Below the pieces are notes generated by a model, which was not told the DNA's origin, did not search any database, and saw nothing but the letters and a program-made list of their open reading frames with translations. 41,034 nt of DNA from an uncultured Clostridia bacterium (GTDB lineage: Bacteria; Bacillota; Clostridia; Peptostreptococcales; Anaerovoracaceae), in assembly GCA_944382925.1 (NCBI GenBank), contig CALWNX010000012.1:1-41034 (forward strand), in the 5' to 3' direction. Positions 17,679-25,186 of this stretch are shown here, piece by piece. The translations under genes were made by a program, and so were the position numbers. Each line of letters opens with the position of its first letter. The stretch's first letter is position 1.

Positions 17679-18803
17679 ATGGCACTCGAAAAATCAATTG
17701 GTGGAAGTTGGTTCGCTAAATATGAGCATAATTGCAAGCATGATATTGCAGAGAGCTATGTAGCTGCTTTGACAATGAACGAGCTGCTGAATTTAGCAGC
17801 AAGCCCTGATAAGGCTCGTGAAAGATTGCTAAACTTAAAGCTTGGTTACAGTGACAGATTTGGTCTTACTGAATTGCGAGAAGCATTAAGCACCTTGTAC
17901 GGCAAGGACGTCAAAGCAGATAACGTTATTACGGGGCATGGCGGCGTTGGTGCAAATCAGATAGCATACAGCTCTGTTTACGAACCGGGAGATAATTTGA
18001 TCTGCATCATGCCAACGTATCAGCAGCTTAACTCTCTGCCAAAGTTGATCGGCTATGAAGTTCGCGAATATTGGCTAAGACCAGAGAACAATTATGATAT
18101 CGAGTACGATGTGATCAGAGAAATGATGGATGAACGTACAAAAATGATCAGTCTTACCAATCCAAATAACCCATCGGGCCGGCTTTTCAGCAGAGATGAG
18201 TTAGCAAGGCTGGGCGATATCGCTCGCGAGCGAAATGCCTATGTTCTTTGCGATGAGGCTTACATGGAAATGTCACACATTGATGGATGCAGGCAAGAAT
18301 ACATGGTGGACATATATGAAAAAGGCATCAGCACATGCAGCATCTCAAAAGCTTTTTCACTCCCCGGCCTGAGAATAGGCTGGACGGTAACGGATGCGGA
18401 GCTGATAAAGCAAATGGTCGAGTACAGACATTTTTACACCATGGAAATGGGAACGGTAGAAGAATACCTGGCTTCAATCGCGATCACTAACAGGGATAAG
18501 ATTCTTGGACGTAATAAAAAAATCATCGACGAAAACCTTGCGCTTGTCGATGAATGGGTGAACAATGACAATTATCTTTCGTACCGGCGGCCAGACGCGG
18601 GTACAGTGGCAATTGTCAAATATGATGCGCCGGTAGACTCTGTTGAGTTTTGCCGCACACTGGTTGAGAAAACTGGCTTTCTGATCATGCCGGGCATCGC
18701 GTTTGGTATGGAAGGGCACTTCCGCATTGGCCTTGTGTCCCCTCCTGAGATCACAAAGCAGGCGTTAAAAGCGATATCGGAGCATTTACGTCAATTCAGA
18801 TAA
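17679..18803 (+). CDS. PLP-dependent class I/II aminotransferase
   Basis: A fold-type I PLP enzyme of 374 residues that should move an amino group between an amino acid and a 2-oxo acid. Visible marks are NPNNPSG (161-167), D192 in CDEAY that would contact the PLP ring nitrogen, the Schiff-base lysine K224 in SISKAFSLPG, and R232 in GLRIGW. The final domain has GHFRIGL with the likely carboxylate-binding arginine. I start at ATG 17679, after GGAAG (17664-17668); an in-frame TTG at 17637 lies inside the palindromic operator. It is the first gene of a run with an ornithine-cyclodeaminase-like and a PhzF-like protein. Base composition is more AT-rich than the ribosomal genes. The substrate is unknown. 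Confidence 0.85.
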   Translation: MALEKSIGGSWFAKYEHNCKHDIAESYVAALTMNELLNLAASPDKARERLLNLKLGYSDRFGLTELREALSTLYGKDVKADNVITGHGGVGANQIAYSSVYEPGDNLICIMPTYQQLNSLPKLIGYEVREYWLRPENNYDIEYDVIREMMDERTKMISLTNPNNPSGRLFSRDELARLGDIARERNAYVLCDEAYMEMSHIDGCRQEYMVDIYEKGISTCSISKAFSLPGLRIGWTVTDAELIKQMVEYRHFYTMEMGTVEEYLASIAITNRDKILGRNKKIIDENLALVDEWVNNDNYLSYRRPDAGTVAIVKYDAPVDSVEFCRTLVEKTGFLIMPGIAFGMEGHFRIGLVSPPEITKQALKAISEHLRQFR

Positions 18804-18821
18804 CGCAAAGGAGGCCTTAAA

Positions 18822-19844
18822 ATGTTTAAAATCAGAGTTTTGAGTCAGGAACAGATACAGCCGCTGGTTTCGATCAGAGATGCCATCGAAGCCGTAGAAC
18901 AAGTATATTGCCTGAAGGCAGAAGGCAAAACGAGTATCTGGCCGCTTGTCACATACGACTTTGAAGTTGGCGTCTCGGATATGGATATCAAATCAGGCTA
19001 TATTGGTGGGCTCAACATCTTTGGCATGAAATCAGTGTCGTATTTTTCTAAAAACGCCGGGATGGGTTTACCTAATCTGATCGGTATTCTCACGGTTTAC
19101 AGCGCCGAGACGGGAGTGCCTTTAGGAGTTATGGACGCAAGCTACATAACCTGCCTGCGCACCGGAGCTGCAGGCGCATTGGGTATCAAGCATCTGGCTA
19201 AAAAAGATGCAAGCGTCATGACCATGGTCGGCGCCGGCAAGCAGGCGCTTTATCAGATGGGCGCTGCTCTGGCCGTAAAGCCGAGCATAGAAAGAATCAT
19301 TATCTATGATGGTCTGAGTGCAGAAAATGCTGCAAAGCTGGCTGGCGAAGCTGCCGCCATCATCAAGGGCATGGGCGTAGATGCCAGCGGAGTACGCTTT
19401 GAAGCGGCTGCAGATACGAAAGCTCTGGCAGACGCAGTGCAGGCAAGTGACATCGTCGTTACTGCCACTCCGTCCCGCAGCCCTATAGTCATGAATGACT
19501 GGGTAAAGCCGGGTACACATTTTAGCTGTGTTGGTTCAGACGTAGCCGGAAAACAGGAGATAGATGAAAACCTTCTTCCACGGATGAAGATTTACGTCGA
19601 TGATACTGTACAATGCATCAATGTGGGAGAAATCGAAATCGGACTCAAGAAAAAAGTGATTACAGCAGACGAGATAAGAGGCGAGCTTGGAGAAGTGATC
19701 TTGGGGCGCAAAGAAGGCAGAACATCAGAGGAGGATATCACCTTATATGATACTACCGGCATTGCTATTCAGGATCTGGTGACAGCAAAAAAAGTACTCG
19801 ATCTGGCTGCAGAGCGTAATGTAGGAACCATTGTCAATATCTGA
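18822..19844 (+). CDS. Ornithine cyclodeaminase / mu-crystallin family dehydrogenase
   Basis: Members use NAD(P) as redox cofactor for ornithine deamination to proline, ketimine or imino acid reduction, or alanine and arginine dehydrogenation. The 340-residue protein shows K70 (GMKSVS) and R113 in LRTGAAGAL, matching substrate carboxylate contacts in the family. It has a Rossmann turn VGAGKQA (136-142), D240 in GSDVAGKQEID, and the C-terminal DTTGIAIQDLVTA. AAAGGAGG (18807-18814) is 7 nt upstream. It lies 18 nt after the aminotransferase, so the two probably act in sequence. Which reaction it performs cannot be told from sequence alone; a ketimine reductase role is one possibility. Confidence 0.88.
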   Translation: MFKIRVLSQEQIQPLVSIRDAIEAVEQVYCLKAEGKTSIWPLVTYDFEVGVSDMDIKSGYIGGLNIFGMKSVSYFSKNAGMGLPNLIGILTVYSAETGVPLGVMDASYITCLRTGAAGALGIKHLAKKDASVMTMVGAGKQALYQMGAALAVKPSIERIIIYDGLSAENAAKLAGEAAAIIKGMGVDASGVRFEAAADTKALADAVQASDIVVTATPSRSPIVMNDWVKPGTHFSCVGSDVAGKQEIDENLLPRMKIYVDDTVQCINVGEIEIGLKKKVITADEIRGELGEVILGRKEGRTSEEDITLYDTTGIAIQDLVTAKKVLDLAAERNVGTIVNI

Positions 19845-19859
19845 TGGGAGAAAAAGCAG

Positions 19860-20732
19860 ATGAAAACTTTTTATTGCAAGAGCTTCAATTATGCGAAATC
19901 AGGAGGTAATCCCGCCGGAGTAGTTTTTCTGGGTGATGATGAATTAACAGAAGCTGAAATGCAAAGAATATCAGGTGAAATAGGCTTTTCGGAGACTGCG
20001 TTTGTCAAACAGCTGGATGCAGAAAACTATCAAGTGCGGTTTTTTACTCCTACTACAGAAGTTGACCTTTGCGGTCATGCGACTATCGCAGCCTTCTATT
20101 GCCTGGCAGAAGACGAACGTAAAAAAGGCAGGAAATTACCGCCAACAGTCTGGCAGCAAACCAAATCCGGCAAACTTGCAGTCGAGGTGATATACGATGA
20201 GAGTGGCGTTAAAAGTGTCCTCATGGAGCAGGCAGAGCCGGCAGAATACGACCTGATTCGGGGAGAGCTAAAAGAGAAAATCGCCGCCTCATTGTCTCTC
20301 AAAGCAACAGAACTCACGATACCAGGGGAAACTATAGAGCCGCAGATTATCTCTACAGGCTTAAAAGACATAATCATTCCGGTTCAAAGCAGGGAAATGC
20401 TTAATTCCATGCAGTGCGACATTCGGGCCATAGCAGATATATCAAGAGAGCTTGATGTAACGGGATATCATGTCTATACCTTTGACGGAAAGCAGATCTA
20501 TACACGAAACTTCGGCCCTGCTGTCGGCATTGATGAAGAGTGCGCTACGGGGACCTCGAACGGAGCCTTGAGTTACTTGCTGTTCAGACACGGCCTGATA
20601 GATTCTTATGTGGAAATCCTTCAGGGAGAGAGCATGGGCGAGCTCAGCAAAATATGCGCCAGCGTAACAGAAACGGACGGGAAATATAAGGTTATGGTTG
20701 GCGGAACAGCGTTTATCACTGACGAATTTTAA
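19860..20732 (+). CDS. PhzF family isomerase or epimerase-like protein
   Basis: A 290-residue protein of the PhzF fold, related to diaminopimelate epimerase and proline racemase but using an acid catalyst in place of the cysteine pair. The start GGNPAGV (15-21), catalytic glutamate E45 in SETAF, DLCGHAT (69-75, with H73) and ECATGTSNGAL in the second half are all present. Family members isomerise double bonds (phenazine synthesis), and many have no known reaction. It is 15 nt downstream of the cyclodeaminase-like gene and probably acts on a product of the two preceding enzymes. Confidence 0.87.
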   Translation: MKTFYCKSFNYAKSGGNPAGVVFLGDDELTEAEMQRISGEIGFSETAFVKQLDAENYQVRFFTPTTEVDLCGHATIAAFYCLAEDERKKGRKLPPTVWQQTKSGKLAVEVIYDESGVKSVLMEQAEPAEYDLIRGELKEKIAASLSLKATELTIPGETIEPQIISTGLKDIIIPVQSREMLNSMQCDIRAIADISRELDVTGYHVYTFDGKQIYTRNFGPAVGIDEECATGTSNGALSYLLFRHGLIDSYVEILQGESMGELSKICASVTETDGKYKVMVGGTAFITDEF

Positions 20733-20781
20733 AACCACTGGCTGACACTGAAAGCGAAGGTCAGAAGAAAGGAGAGAAGAA

Positions 20782-22200
20782 ATGAACGAGAAGAAAGAAT
20801 TCAGGCAATGCAATATTCCCGGAGCTATCATCATGGTAGTCTTCATGATAGTTGCCGTAATGGTTGGTGTATCTATTTTAAAAATCGATCTGATAGTAGC
20901 TATGCTGGCCTCTATCTTTGTCGCCATAATTGTGCTCATGCTTCAGGGAGCGAAATGGGATCTTTTCGAAGAATCCATTGCAGAAGCGGGCAGGATAGCA
21001 ACGAGTCCGTCGCTGATACTTCTGGTAGTAGGCTGCCTGATAGCAGTGTGGATGGCATGCGGAACTATTCCGTCGATTATTTCATGGGGACTTCAGATCA
21101 TAAGCCCTAAATTCTTCCTAGTAACTGCTTTCATTCTTTGCGCGATCGTATCAACCATGATAGGAAGCTCGGTTTCTACCGTAGCCACTATCGGTATCGC
21201 GCTGGTAGGTATGGGCGATGTAATGAACGTAAACGTAGCCATGACAGGCGGCGCGATCGTATCTGGCGCATATTTCGGTGATAAAATGAGCCCGATGTCA
21301 GACACTACGAATCTTGCCCCGGCTGTATCGGAAGCAGATATTTTTGACCATATCAAAAGCATGACTTATACCACGGCGCCGGCAGCGGCGATCTGCATCG
21401 TGCTTTTCACAGCGCTGGGGTTTATTGGCGAGCATGGTGAATCCACATCAGCAGAAATAGAGGAAATGCTTCGCCTGCTCGACTCTCACTTTAATATTTC
21501 GCTCATCTGCATAATACCACCGGTGCTGATTCTGGGCCTGAACTTCTTTAAGCTACCGGCGCTGCTTTCCATGATGATCAACATACTGGTCAGCGCCATT
21601 ATCGCCTGCCTGATACAAGGCGAAAGCTTTATGAGCATTATGGGGCTTTTGTATAACGGCCCGCTGGTTGATTATGGCAACGAAGCAGTAAACCGCCTGC
21701 TGCAAAGGGGCGGAGCCACCTACATGTTCTGGGTAGTAGTTGTAGGAATACTGAGCGTAGCCTTTGGCGTTATTTTGGAAAAAGCAGGCGTATTCAAGTC
21801 GTTTATTGAGAAGATAGCTTTTGCCACAAAGACCGACGGCAGACTGCAATGCACAACGGTGCTTTCCTGCATAATCGTCAATATCCTTACAGGAGAACAG
21901 TACATGTCTATCGTGCTGCCGGGCAAAATGTATGTTGACGAATACAAAAAGAAGCAGCTTCTGCCACAGGTTCTCTCGCGCGCTCTGGAAGGCGGAGGTA
22001 CGGTCGTAGCGCCGTTGATTCCGTGGAACCAGGGAGGCATAAACTGTACGCGGCTGATGGGGATCTCTACATATCAATACTTCCCGTTTGCCTTCCTGTG
22101 CTGGTTTATGCCGGTTATAGAGATAATATGCGGCTTTGCAGGAAAATTCATGTGGCATACCGGGGATATTCCTTCGAAAAAGACGTATGCGGTGAAATAA
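20782..22200 (+). CDS. NhaC-family sodium/proton (or organic acid) antiporter
   Basis: A polytopic membrane protein of 472 residues with about eleven hydrophobic segments. The family signature GAYFGDKMSPMSDTTNLAP lies near residues 165-183, and VAPLIPWNQGG near 410. NhaC relatives exchange Na+ for H+, and some couple this to malate and lactate or amino acids. Position after three metabolic genes suggests it imports the substrate or exports a product rather than serving pH control, but that is inference. AAAGGAGAG precedes the ATG. Confidence 0.85.
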   Translation: MNEKKEFRQCNIPGAIIMVVFMIVAVMVGVSILKIDLIVAMLASIFVAIIVLMLQGAKWDLFEESIAEAGRIATSPSLILLVVGCLIAVWMACGTIPSIISWGLQIISPKFFLVTAFILCAIVSTMIGSSVSTVATIGIALVGMGDVMNVNVAMTGGAIVSGAYFGDKMSPMSDTTNLAPAVSEADIFDHIKSMTYTTAPAAAICIVLFTALGFIGEHGESTSAEIEEMLRLLDSHFNISLICIIPPVLILGLNFFKLPALLSMMINILVSAIIACLIQGESFMSIMGLLYNGPLVDYGNEAVNRLLQRGGATYMFWVVVVGILSVAFGVILEKAGVFKSFIEKIAFATKTDGRLQCTTVLSCIIVNILTGEQYMSIVLPGKMYVDEYKKKQLLPQVLSRALEGGGTVVAPLIPWNQGGINCTRLMGISTYQYFPFAFLCWFMPVIEIICGFAGKFMWHTGDIPSKKTYAVK

Positions 22201-22221
22201 TTTAAGCCGCCGCAAACTGAC

Positions 22222-22252
22222 GGAGCTGCGCAGCAGCTGCTGTAGCAGCTCC
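22222..22252 (+). promoter_or_regulatory. Hairpin between antiporter gene and next gene
   Basis: GGAGCTGC (22222-22229) pairs with GCAGCTCC (22245-22252), and inner CAGCAG/CTGCTG can extend the stem. No T-run follows, so it is not a standard terminator. It may be a processing or mRNA-stabilising structure inside the operon. Confidence 0.4.
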
Positions 22253-22284
22253 TGGTTTCGAAGGAGGATTTCACAGGAGAAAAA

Positions 22285-22851
22285 ATGTATGCGGAAATTT
22301 TGCAGCCGTCTGCAAAAGAACAAAAAATAAACATAGCTTGCCTTATCGCAGCGATAATGCTGCTGATAGCGATACCATACATTCACAGGCTTTGTCTCAT
22401 GCTGCCGCCGGTCATAAGAGAGGTACTTATGCTGAGCGCGTACCTTCTGATGATTCTATTGTTTTACAGAGTTTATACCAGGCTGGTGTGCGGCTTTCGA
22501 TATGCTATTGTTCTTGAAGAACAGCTGAAGCTGCTTCCCAAAGGCAGAGGCGTCATCACCATGACCGCAGGATATATAGTCATAGACAGAATGTATGGCA
22601 GCAAAGGCACAACGGAGGCTATAATCGCTCCGGAAGAAATAAAAAACATAATTTCGTTCGACAGGAAGTTGTTTTATGCAGAAATGCACAAGACGCCGCT
22701 GCTTAACAGAAAATTATTTACGAACAGGGGTAAAGAAAACTTACACGCGCTGGTTTATGAGAGGAAGGGGCAAAGATATCTTTGCCTGATAGCGCCTTCA
22801 GCAACGTTCTTGGAAAAGCTGGCAGAAGCTCTTTCGCAGACGCAAGACTGA
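22285..22851 (+). CDS. Two-helix membrane protein of unknown function
   Basis: I do not recognise this 188-residue protein with certainty. Two hydrophobic helices lie near residues 17-34 and 44-64, followed by a soluble domain of alternating strands (IVLEEQLKLLP, GVITMTAGYIVIDRMYG, NIISFDRKLFYAE). This pattern recalls bacterial PH-like (YcxB/YdbT-type) membrane proteins. AGGAG (22275-22279) lies 5 nt before the ATG. It is 84 nt downstream of the antiporter gene in the same direction and could be an accessory subunit or sensor for it. Confidence 0.6.
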   Translation: MYAEILQPSAKEQKINIACLIAAIMLLIAIPYIHRLCLMLPPVIREVLMLSAYLLMILLFYRVYTRLVCGFRYAIVLEEQLKLLPKGRGVITMTAGYIVIDRMYGSKGTTEAIIAPEEIKNIISFDRKLFYAEMHKTPLLNRKLFTNRGKENLHALVYERKGQRYLCLIAPSATFLEKLAEALSQTQD

Positions 22852-22862
22852 AAATGACCTCA

Positions 22863-22891
22863 TTGACTTTATCAGATATGTCATATATTAT
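22863..22891 (+). promoter_or_regulatory. Promoter of the GntR regulator gene
   Basis: TTGACT (22863-22868) and TATTAT (22886-22891) are separated by 17 bp. It starts 12 nt after the end of the preceding gene. Confidence 0.55.
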
Positions 22892-22908
22892 ATAAAAGGA
22901 TATAATAT
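22885..22908. promoter_or_regulatory. Candidate autoregulatory operator
   Basis: ATATTATA (22885-22892) and TATAATAT (22901-22908) form a perfect inverted repeat with an 8-nt centre, covering the -10 box and start region. It is suitably placed for autorepression by the GntR protein. AT-rich palindromes can occur by chance. Confidence 0.4.
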
Positions 22909-22925
22909 TTTTGGTGAGGTCACAG

Positions 22926-23624
22926 ATGAGCGTTGGATCAGTCGAAAAAAACAACAAAGATAATGCAGAAAAAGCCGCTTACCGCAAAATAAAGGATGCA
23001 ATAAGAAATAAAAATATCCTTCCGGGACGCAAGCTTTCTGAGGCGGCACTGGGCAAAGCGCTGGGTATGAGCCGCACTCCGGTAAGAGCGGCACTTAAAC
23101 AACTCGAATTTCAGGGTTATGTGAGAATAGTGCCACATAAAGGCGCATATGTAATCGAACCAAGCGTACAGGAAATAGACAATACATATGTGGTCAGAAC
23201 TGCTATGGAGCAGTTGTCTGTCGCCTTGCTGATAGAAAATCTTACAGAACAAAAGGTGCGTGAGCTTGAGCAATGTATCAAAAGCGAACAGGCTGCCTAC
23301 CAGAGCAATGATTACGATGAATATGATATGATAAACCGTAAATATCATATGAAAATCGCAGAGCTCAGTGAGAATTTCGTCTTGTACAGATATATTCAGG
23401 ATCTGTTGAACAAGGTTGACGCATATATCCTGCTTTACGATAAAAACGACCCGGAGGTATCTCCGGCCTCAATTAAGGACCACAAGCAGATTCTGGAATG
23501 TATCAGAGCAAGAGATGTGCAGGCTGCTCAGCGCTGTATGGCTGAACATCTGCAGCATGCAAAGGCGAGATTGATACTTGATATCGAAAATCAATCACCG
23601 GTAAAAGACTTCTTGTCGTTTTAA
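22926..23624 (+). CDS. GntR-family transcriptional regulator, FCD subfamily
   Basis: An N-terminal winged helix (about 17-80) includes LSEAALGKALGMSRTPVRAAL and the wing PHKGAYV. The C-terminal FCD domain has candidate metal ligands H141, H186 and H208, with N137 where an aspartate is usual. FCD regulators respond to small carboxylates and typically repress neighbouring catabolic genes. The ATG at 22926 follows GGTGAGG (22913-22919). An upstream TTG (22911) is too close to that site. It lies within the cluster and probably controls the promoter at 17590, its own promoter, or both. Confidence 0.88.
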   Translation: MSVGSVEKNNKDNAEKAAYRKIKDAIRNKNILPGRKLSEAALGKALGMSRTPVRAALKQLEFQGYVRIVPHKGAYVIEPSVQEIDNTYVVRTAMEQLSVALLIENLTEQKVRELEQCIKSEQAAYQSNDYDEYDMINRKYHMKIAELSENFVLYRYIQDLLNKVDAYILLYDKNDPEVSPASIKDHKQILECIRARDVQAAQRCMAEHLQHAKARLILDIENQSPVKDFLSF

Positions 23625-23670
23625 ACGAGCTGTTCAAAAAAATAATTGCTGTTAAGAGCGTGCTCACATG

Positions 23671-23700
23671 AAAGCAGGCTGCCTGCTGGCAGATGCTTTT
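23671..23700 (+). terminator. Hairpin with T-run just before the permease gene
   Basis: AAAGCA (23671-23676) pairs with TGCTTT (23694-23699), and CTGCC (23679-23683) with GGCAG (23688-23692), ending in a short T-run (23697-23700). It directly precedes the AAGGAGG of the next gene, so it could be a partial terminator or attenuator separating the regulator from the permease. Confidence 0.45.
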
Positions 23701-23715
23701 AAGGAGGAGATAGCG

Positions 23716-24504
23716 ATGTACTTGACAGCAATTTTTTTAATTGGTTTGCTCGCATCTACTATTGGCGCCATTTGCGGAATCGGCGGAGGCGTGATAATAA
23801 AACCGGCCATAGATATTCTGGGCCTGACAGACGTCAGCAGCACGAGCTTTCTGTCATCCTGCACGGTTCTGATGATGACGGCCTACACCGTCCTTAACAG
23901 CCTACACCGAAAGCAGGAAAAAAAGCTGGAGATGAGAAGCGTAGCGCCTTTGGCACTTGGAGCTGCTTGCGGCGGGCTGGCCGGCAAGGTGGCGTTTGAA
24001 GCGATAAAGGCTTCCCTGCCGTTTGCCGACAAAATTGGCTCCTATCAGGCGGCGGTTTTGGGAATTGTCGCTCTCGCCACCCTGCTTTATTCATTAAATA
24101 AGGAAAAAATAAAGACGCGAAAATTAAGAAATCCTTGGACAGGCATAATCTTTGGTATGGCGCTGGGATGCATGTCGAGTTTTTTGGGTATTGGCGGCGG
24201 CCCGATCGATCTTGTGGTTTTGTACTACTTCTTTTCTATGGACACTAAAACGGCCGCACAGAACGCGTTGTTTATAATTTTTGTTTCGCAAGCCTTCAGC
24301 ATCAGTTATACTGTTTTGACAAGCAATGTTCCGCATGTCAGCGTTTGGGAAGTGGCTGTCATGTCAGCCGGCGGAATCCTGGGAGGTATGGCAGGCCGAA
24401 GGATCAATCAGCATATCGACAAGCGGGCAGTAGATAAGCTTTTCGCCATTATTTTGCTGGTAATCGTCTTGATAAGCATCTATAATTTCTTCCATTTTGC
24501 CTGA
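23716..24504 (+). CDS. TauE/SafE family permease
   Basis: A 262-residue membrane protein with about eight helices in two repeats. The repeat signatures are visible as ICGIGGGVIIKP near residue 19 and FLGIGGGPIDLVV in the second half, followed by KTAAQNALFIIF. Relatives export sulfite, sulfoacetate or other sulfonated and small organic anions, but most are uncharacterised. ATG 23716 is chosen because AAGGAGG (23701-23707) lies 8 nt upstream; an ATG at 23668 lies just upstream of the hairpin at 23671-23700. It may belong to the same function as the preceding cluster or be an independent unit. Confidence 0.85.
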   Translation: MYLTAIFLIGLLASTIGAICGIGGGVIIKPAIDILGLTDVSSTSFLSSCTVLMMTAYTVLNSLHRKQEKKLEMRSVAPLALGAACGGLAGKVAFEAIKASLPFADKIGSYQAAVLGIVALATLLYSLNKEKIKTRKLRNPWTGIIFGMALGCMSSFLGIGGGPIDLVVLYYFFSMDTKTAAQNALFIIFVSQAFSISYTVLTSNVPHVSVWEVAVMSAGGILGGMAGRRINQHIDKRAVDKLFAIILLVIVLISIYNFFHFA

Positions 24505-24559
24505 GACAGCAGCGGGCGGGCGCCGCCAGACGCGGGCAGTAATCGGGCAACAACCTGGC

Positions 24560-24745
24560 AGGACAAGATTTTTTCCTCTAATGCTTTTTTCTTCCGGGCT
24601 TAAGAATAAAATAAGCTTATGCCAGCAAGAATTTACTTCTTGAAGCCCGTTTTTTCGCCTTGCCGGCAGACGTGGCCAGGCGTGACTGCCGGAAAATTCC
24701 CTTCTGCGAGTCAGCCTCGGCAAGGAGAGGAGAAAATCTTGTCCT
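24560..24745. repeat. 186-bp intergenic element with 20-bp terminal inverted repeats
   Basis: The left end AGGACAAGATTTTTTCCTCT (24560-24579) and the right end (24726-24745) are inverted repeats matching at 19 of 20 positions. Inside are a terminator-like hairpin (24595-24655) and a second stem, CCGGCAG (24663-24669) with CTGCCGG (24685-24691). Related ends occur at 716-985. No protein is encoded. The rest of the 24505-24899 gap shows only a -10-like box. Confidence 0.65.
24595..24655 (+). terminator. Probable terminator downstream of the accessory cluster
   Basis: CGGGCTT (24595-24601) pairs with AAGCCCG (24643-24649), extended by AAGAA/TTCTT with one bulge, followed by T residues (24650-24655). 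The loop is long (about 30 nt). It lies inside the inverted-repeat element and 90 nt past the permease stop. Confidence 0.5.
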
Positions 24746-24872
24746 CTCTTCCCTTTCCGTGGCAAAATCGCCGGTCGTGAGGAGAAATTTCTGTCCGCCC
24801 CTGCCCGCCGGCCCGCCGGCCCAGGCGCTCGCCCCGCGCACGAAACTTCTGGCGCTCGCGGTCTAAAAATGA

Positions 24873-24878
24873 TATAAT
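24873..24878 (+). promoter_or_regulatory. -10-like box before the small membrane protein gene
   Basis: TATAAT at 24873-24878 is perfect, but the region 17 bp upstream (TGGCGC) is a poor -35. It probably marks the promoter of the pcrA-ligA unit. Confidence 0.4.
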
Positions 24879-24899
24879 ATTTTCGGAAAGGAAAGAGGC

Positions 24900-25178
24900 A
24901 TGAGCAGGAACAATAAGAAAAAGAAAAAGCTGACGCCGCGGGAGCTCGCCAAGAAGCAGGAGCTGCGCCAGCAGCAGGAAAAAGAAAGAAAGAAACAGCG
25001 CAGGAAGGACAGACTTTACAGCATGGCTGCGGTAGCGGTCGGCTGCATCGGCTCCTCATTTCTGTGGCCGCGCGAGAACACGACGACATATATCGCGCTC
25101 TGCGTCGGCACAGGCGTTCTGTGGGGCATCGCCTTCGACATCGTTTACGCCAGATACAAGAGAAAAAAGGGGAAATAA
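24900..25178 (+). CDS. Small basic membrane protein upstream of pcrA
   Basis: No family is recognised. The first 40 of 92 residues are strongly basic and helical (KKKKKLTPREL, then RQQQEKERKKQRRKDR), probably a charged coil. They are followed by two hydrophobic segments (about 41-55 and 66-83) and a basic end. The charge pattern would place both termini in the cytoplasm. GAAAGGAAAGAGG precedes the ATG. Only 8 nt separate it from pcrA, so the two are probably co-transcribed. Confidence 0.65.
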   Translation: MSRNNKKKKKLTPRELAKKQELRQQQEKERKKQRRKDRLYSMAAVAVGCIGSSFLWPRENTTTYIALCVGTGVLWGIAFDIVYARYKRKKGK

Positions 25179-25186
25179 CAGCAAAG

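Noticed and set aside
24560..24745. Insertion sequence with transposase
   Set aside because: The element is 186 bp and encodes no protein; only a non-autonomous element fits.
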